DNA from: Gilvimarinus japonicus
Lineage (GTDB): Bacteria > Pseudomonadota > Gammaproteobacteria > Pseudomonadales > Cellvibrionaceae
DNA length: 64,000 nucleotides
Direction of reading: 5' to 3'
Assembly: GCF_042847215.1 (NCBI RefSeq)
Contig: NZ_AP031500.1
Location: 1,054,001 to 1,118,000, forward strand
Position numbers and translations under genes: made by a program. Below the pieces are notes generated by a model. The model made no database searches. It was given only the letters and a program-made list of their open reading frames with translations, and was not told the DNA's origin. Of this stretch, positions 60,840 to 64,000 are shown piece by piece. Every line of letters begins with the position of its first letter. The stretch's first letter is position 1.

Positions 60840-63524
60840 ATGACTTCTACAGCACACATTATTACGACCGATAGCACTATTGCGCCGAGCGCGACGGTAA
60901 ACACCACATGTTGTTACTGCGGTGTTGGCTGCGGTGTTAGCGCTGAGGTGAAAGACAATCGAGTCGTGGCGGTTAAAGGCAACCAAGAGCATCCGGCAAA
61001 TCTGGGACGCTTGTGTGTCAAAGGCTCGTCTTTGCATGAAACGCAGGCATCGCCTGACCGTTTGCTAACACCGATGCTACACGGCAAACCCGCCGATTGG
61101 GATGCTGCGCTGGGTTTTGCTGCCGAAAAATTTCAAGATATTATCGCCGAGCACGGCCCAGATTCGGTGGCGTTTTATTTGTCGGGCCAACTGTTAACCG
61201 AAGACTATTATATTGCCAATAAGTTAATGAAAGGCTTTATCGGTACTGCTAATATCGATACTAATTCGCGCCTATGTATGGCCTCGGCGGTGGTGGCCCA
61301 TAAGCGAGCCTTTGGCTCCGATGCGGTGCCGGGTTGCTATGAAGATTTAGAGCAAACTGATGTACTGATCTTGGTGGGTTCGAATACCGCTTACGCGCAC
61401 CCAGTGGTGTACCAACGTATTGCTCGGGCCAAAGAGCTGCGCCCCGAGATGCAAATCGTGGTGCTTGACCCGCGCCGCACGGCCACGTGCGAAATTGCCG
61501 ATGTGCATCTGCCGATTAAACCCGGCTCCGACGCGTTCTTTTTTAATGGGTTATTACAGTACCTGCAGCAGCATAACCATGTCGATCACGCCTATGTTGC
61601 CGCGCACTGTAACGGGTTTGACGAAACCTTAGCTGCGGCCAGCCAGCAAGTGCCAACCCCTACGGCAGCCGCCGATTTTTGCGAAGTGAACCCCAAAGAT
61701 GTCGAGCGGGTTTACCGTTTGTTTGCCGAGCACGACAAAGTTGTGACGGTATTTTCGCAAGGGGTTAATCAGTCTTCCTCGGGTGTCGATAAAGGCAACG
61801 CACTTATTAATTGCCATTTGGCTACTGGTAAAATCGGCAAGCCGGGCGCCACGCCGTTCTCGATTACCGGCCAGCCCAACGCTATGGGCGGCCGTGAAGT
61901 GGGCGGTTTGGCCAATCAACTTGCCGCGCACATGGGCTACGACAACCCTGAAAGTATCGAGCGGGTAGAGCGCTTTTGGCAGGCGCCGAATATGGCTCGC
62001 CGCGAGGGGCTAAAAGCGGTGGATATGTTTGATGCTATCCATGACGGCAAGATTAAAGCCGTGTGGGTTATGGCCACTAACCCTGCAGTGACTATGCCCG
62101 ATGCCGGCAAAGTGCGCGAAGCGCTGAAAAAATGCGATTTAGTGGTGGTGAGCGATTGTATTGGTAATACCGACACGGCCAAGTTGGCCGATGTGGTGCT
62201 GCCTGCCTCTACCTGGAGTGAAAAGCACGGTACCGTGACTAACTCGGAGCGCTGTATCTCGTTGCAGCAAGGCTTTTTGCAGCCTCCCGGTGAGGCACTA
62301 CACGACTGGCAAATTATTGCCCGCTTTGCCGCCACATTAGGTTTTGCCAAGCATTTTAACTATCGGCATCCGGTCGAGATCTTTCGCGAGCACGCGGCGT
62401 TATCGGCGTTAGATAATACTGATTCAGCGGCCCTGCGCGGGTTTAATATCGCCGCGTTGGCGAATATTAGCGAGCAAGATTATCAAAACCTATCGCCCAT
62501 TCAATGGCCGGTTACCGCCGACGCCCCCAAGGGTACCAAGCGACTATTTGCCGACGGGCAGTTTTTTACAGCCGATCGCCGCGCGCGATTAGTGCCGGTA
62601 ACCGCCCGGTTACCGGAAAAAGCGGCGCTGCCCAATCAGGTGATTATGAACACCGGCCGTATTCGTGATCAGTGGCATACCATGTCGCGCACCGGTACTG
62701 CCGCTAAGTTACTGGGCCATGTGGACGAACCTTATATTGATGTTCACCCCGATGATATTGCGCGCTTTGGTTTGTGCGCGGGTGATTTGGCTGTACTTAA
62801 AAATCGCGGTAGCGTGTATTACGGTCGCGTTAAACCGACCGAGTCGCAGCGCGTGGGCGAGGTATTTGTGCCTATGCATTGGAATGGCAAATACGCCTCG
62901 TCTAGCTGTGCTGATGCTTTGGTAAACCCAATCGTCGATCCGCTGTGTGGCCAGCCAGAATTTAAACACTCGCCGGTAATGATTAAACCCTTTCGTCAGG
63001 CGTGGAATGGCTTTTTGATTTGCGCTGATGATATTAGTCCTGACTGTGAATACTGGGCCAAAATCACTCTAGATGACGGTTACAAGTTTCGCGTGGCCGA
63101 TGGCAAGCGGCTGCCCTCTTGGCGGGATTGGGCGCACTCACAGTTTTTGGCGATTACCGATTGGGTCACAGTGGAAGACTCCGACCATCAGTTTTTCCGT
63201 ACGGCGGGCTTTATAAATGGCAAGCTCGCGGTGGTATTTAGCGCCGCAACCGATAAAAAAAGCGCGCCTGAAATGCGCTGGCTGGAGCAACAGCTAGGGC
63301 AAACCATCGATGCCGCGGGGCGCTTTGCTATACTGGCAGGGATACCCGGTGCGGGCGTTGAAGACGAGGGCACGATTGTCTGCTCGTGTTTTCAGGTCGG
63401 CGAGAATACGATCCGCAAATCCATTAGCAATGGATGCGGTAGCGTCGAGGCGCTGGGTGAAGCCATCAAATGCGGTACTAACTGTGGCTCGTGTATCCCC
63501 GAGCTGAAGGCGATGCTGCGTTAA
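60840..63524 (+). CDS. nasA: Assimilatory nitrate reductase catalytic subunit
   Basis: The 894-residue enzyme binds Mo-bis-MGD and reduces nitrate to nitrite in the cytosol. An N-terminal [4Fe-4S] site is Cys24-x2-Cys27-x3-Cys31-x27-Cys59. Molybdopterin domains follow (about 65-700). A C-terminal BFD-like [2Fe-2S] domain (about 845-893: VCSCFQVG and CGTNCGSC) is fused on, as in Klebsiella NasA, and takes electrons from NasC. No nitrite reductase or nitrate transporter gene is in the window. There is no clear Shine-Dalgarno, so translation may be coupled to nasC. Confidence 0.95.
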   Translation: MTSTAHIITTDSTIAPSATVNTTCCYCGVGCGVSAEVKDNRVVAVKGNQEHPANLGRLCVKGSSLHETQASPDRLLTPMLHGKPADWDAALGFAAEKFQDIIAEHGPDSVAFYLSGQLLTEDYYIANKLMKGFIGTANIDTNSRLCMASAVVAHKRAFGSDAVPGCYEDLEQTDVLILVGSNTAYAHPVVYQRIARAKELRPEMQIVVLDPRRTATCEIADVHLPIKPGSDAFFFNGLLQYLQQHNHVDHAYVAAHCNGFDETLAAASQQVPTPTAAADFCEVNPKDVERVYRLFAEHDKVVTVFSQGVNQSSSGVDKGNALINCHLATGKIGKPGATPFSITGQPNAMGGREVGGLANQLAAHMGYDNPESIERVERFWQAPNMARREGLKAVDMFDAIHDGKIKAVWVMATNPAVTMPDAGKVREALKKCDLVVVSDCIGNTDTAKLADVVLPASTWSEKHGTVTNSERCISLQQGFLQPPGEALHDWQIIARFAATLGFAKHFNYRHPVEIFREHAALSALDNTDSAALRGFNIAALANISEQDYQNLSPIQWPVTADAPKGTKRLFADGQFFTADRRARLVPVTARLPEKAALPNQVIMNTGRIRDQWHTMSRTGTAAKLLGHVDEPYIDVHPDDIARFGLCAGDLAVLKNRGSVYYGRVKPTESQRVGEVFVPMHWNGKYASSSCADALVNPIVDPLCGQPEFKHSPVMIKPFRQAWNGFLICADDISPDCEYWAKITLDDGYKFRVADGKRLPSWRDWAHSQFLAITDWVTVEDSDHQFFRTAGFINGKLAVVFSAATDKKSAPEMRWLEQQLGQTIDAAGRFAILAGIPGAGVEDEGTIVCSCFQVGENTIRKSISNGCGSVEALGEAIKCGTNCGSCIPELKAMLR

Positions 63525-63564
63525 GTTCACAGCCATAGCTGCTTTGGCTGCAAGGTTTTTGCTT

Positions 63565-64000
63565 ATGTCGTCACCCATTACCCCCGCCGAGCGCGAGCTG
63601 TTAATGGCTCGCCACGCCCCGGCGCGAATCGCTAAGAGGCTGGCCCAAGGGCCCTCACAAAACTACCTGCGCGATTTTATTTACGGCGCCATCGATGGCG
63701 CTATTACTACCTTTGCGATTGTGGCCGGCGTTGCCGGCGCTGGCTTGTCGGCGACGGTGGTGATTGTACTTGGGCTTGCCAATCTGTTGGCCGATGGTTT
63801 TAGTATGGCGGTGAGCAATTATTTGGGTGTGCGCGCCGAAAACCAACTCCGTGACAAAACCCGGCGACAAGAGATGCGGGAAATTGCGCTTTACCCTGAA
63901 GGTGAGCGTGAGGAAGTGCGGCAGATCTTTTTAGCAAAAGGTTTCGAGGGGGCGGCACTTGAGTCTATTGTCGATACCATAACCGGCGATGAACGGCTGT
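63565..64000 (+). CDS. VIT1/CCC1-family transporter (partial, runs off the window)
   Basis: The first 145 residues are seen: an N-terminal cytosolic part (1-38), then DFIYGAIDGAITTFAIVAG, the VIT1/CCC1 first-helix phrase with acidic Asp and Gly residues that bind metal, a second helix (about 60-80), and a soluble charged loop that begins at RAENQLRDKTRR. The family exports Fe2+ or Mn2+ from the cytosol. The ATG at 63565 lies 40 bases after nasA. The frame is open to the window end, so the 3' part is missing. Confidence 0.9.
   Translation, partial: MSSPITPAERELLMARHAPARIAKRLAQGPSQNYLRDFIYGAIDGAITTFAIVAGVAGAGLSATVVIVLGLANLLADGFSMAVSNYLGVRAENQLRDKTRRQEMREIALYPEGEREEVRQIFLAKGFEGAALESIVDTITGDERL

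Noticed and set aside
1..64000. tRNA, rRNA, CRISPR arrays, transposases, phage genes
   Set aside because: I looked for cloverleaf ends, repeated spacers and mobile-element motifs by eye and saw none; a dedicated RNA and repeat search could still find short ones.

Overview
The window reads as chromosome of a Gram-negative gammaproteobacterium, most likely a marine, surface-associated member of the Cellvibrionales (Cellvibrio/Saccharophagus/Teredinibacter-like relatives). This placement is an inference from gene content: a mannose-sensitive haemagglutinin (MSHA) pilus operon, amino-sugar catabolism, a Pseudomonas-type rnt-pyrC-motY block, an AlgU/RpoE-MucABC stress module and two RND efflux pairs. 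Overall G+C is moderate to high. The clearest exception is an A+T-richer orphan gene at 4596-5726 with a large gap beside it. I see no rRNA, tRNA, CRISPR array, insertion sequence or phage gene.

Layout. 1-4.5 kb: a small outer-membrane barrel behind a near-perfect sigma-54 promoter, an exported EF-hand/PRC-barrel protein, and a PatZ-type protein acetyltransferase. 4.6-7.1 kb: the orphan gene, a 402-bp gap ending in a GTACCCC tandem repeat, and a histone-deacetylase-family enzyme. 7.2-10.1 kb: nagA-nagB, divergent from a RpiB/LacAB-family sugar isomerase. 10.2-14.6 kb: a tandem universal stress protein, a MaoC-type hydratase, rnt, pyrC and motY. 14.7-22.0 kb: mucD/degP, sdhE, cptA, nadB, then rpoE-rseA-rseB-rseC. 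22.1-24.2 kb: an MJ1255-type glycosyltransferase overlapping a PAP2 phosphatase, divergent from dgkA. 24.3-33.1 kb: two successive RND adaptor-pump pairs. 33.1-42.0 kb: housekeeping genes, including three enzymes that act on tRNA position 34 (trhO, mnmC, trmL); mnmC is translationally coupled to two flavodoxins. 42.2-59.3 kb: a 16-gene MSHA pilus operon, mshI to mshQ. 59.6-64.0 kb: nitrate assimilation genes nasC-nasA behind a sigma-54-like promoter, then a truncated VIT1/CCC1-family transporter gene.

How the genes work together. The MSHA operon supplies assembly platform, secretin, c-di-GMP-responsive ATPase, pilins and a very large candidate tip adhesin (MshQ) carrying LamG and PA14 domains. 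The sigma-E module, MucD protease and efflux pumps form an envelope-stress and detoxification layer. The sigma-54-type sites before the first gene and before nasC-nasA suggest nitrogen- or activator-dependent control. The least described possibilities are the glycosyltransferase/PAP2/DgkA trio (candidate lipid remodelling), the RpiB-like isomerase facing nagAB (candidate uronate or amino-sugar step), the wobble-position modification neighbourhood with flavodoxins, and the PatZ/HDAC acetylation neighbourhood around an orphan gene. All functions are assigned by reading motifs and order; no database search was possible.
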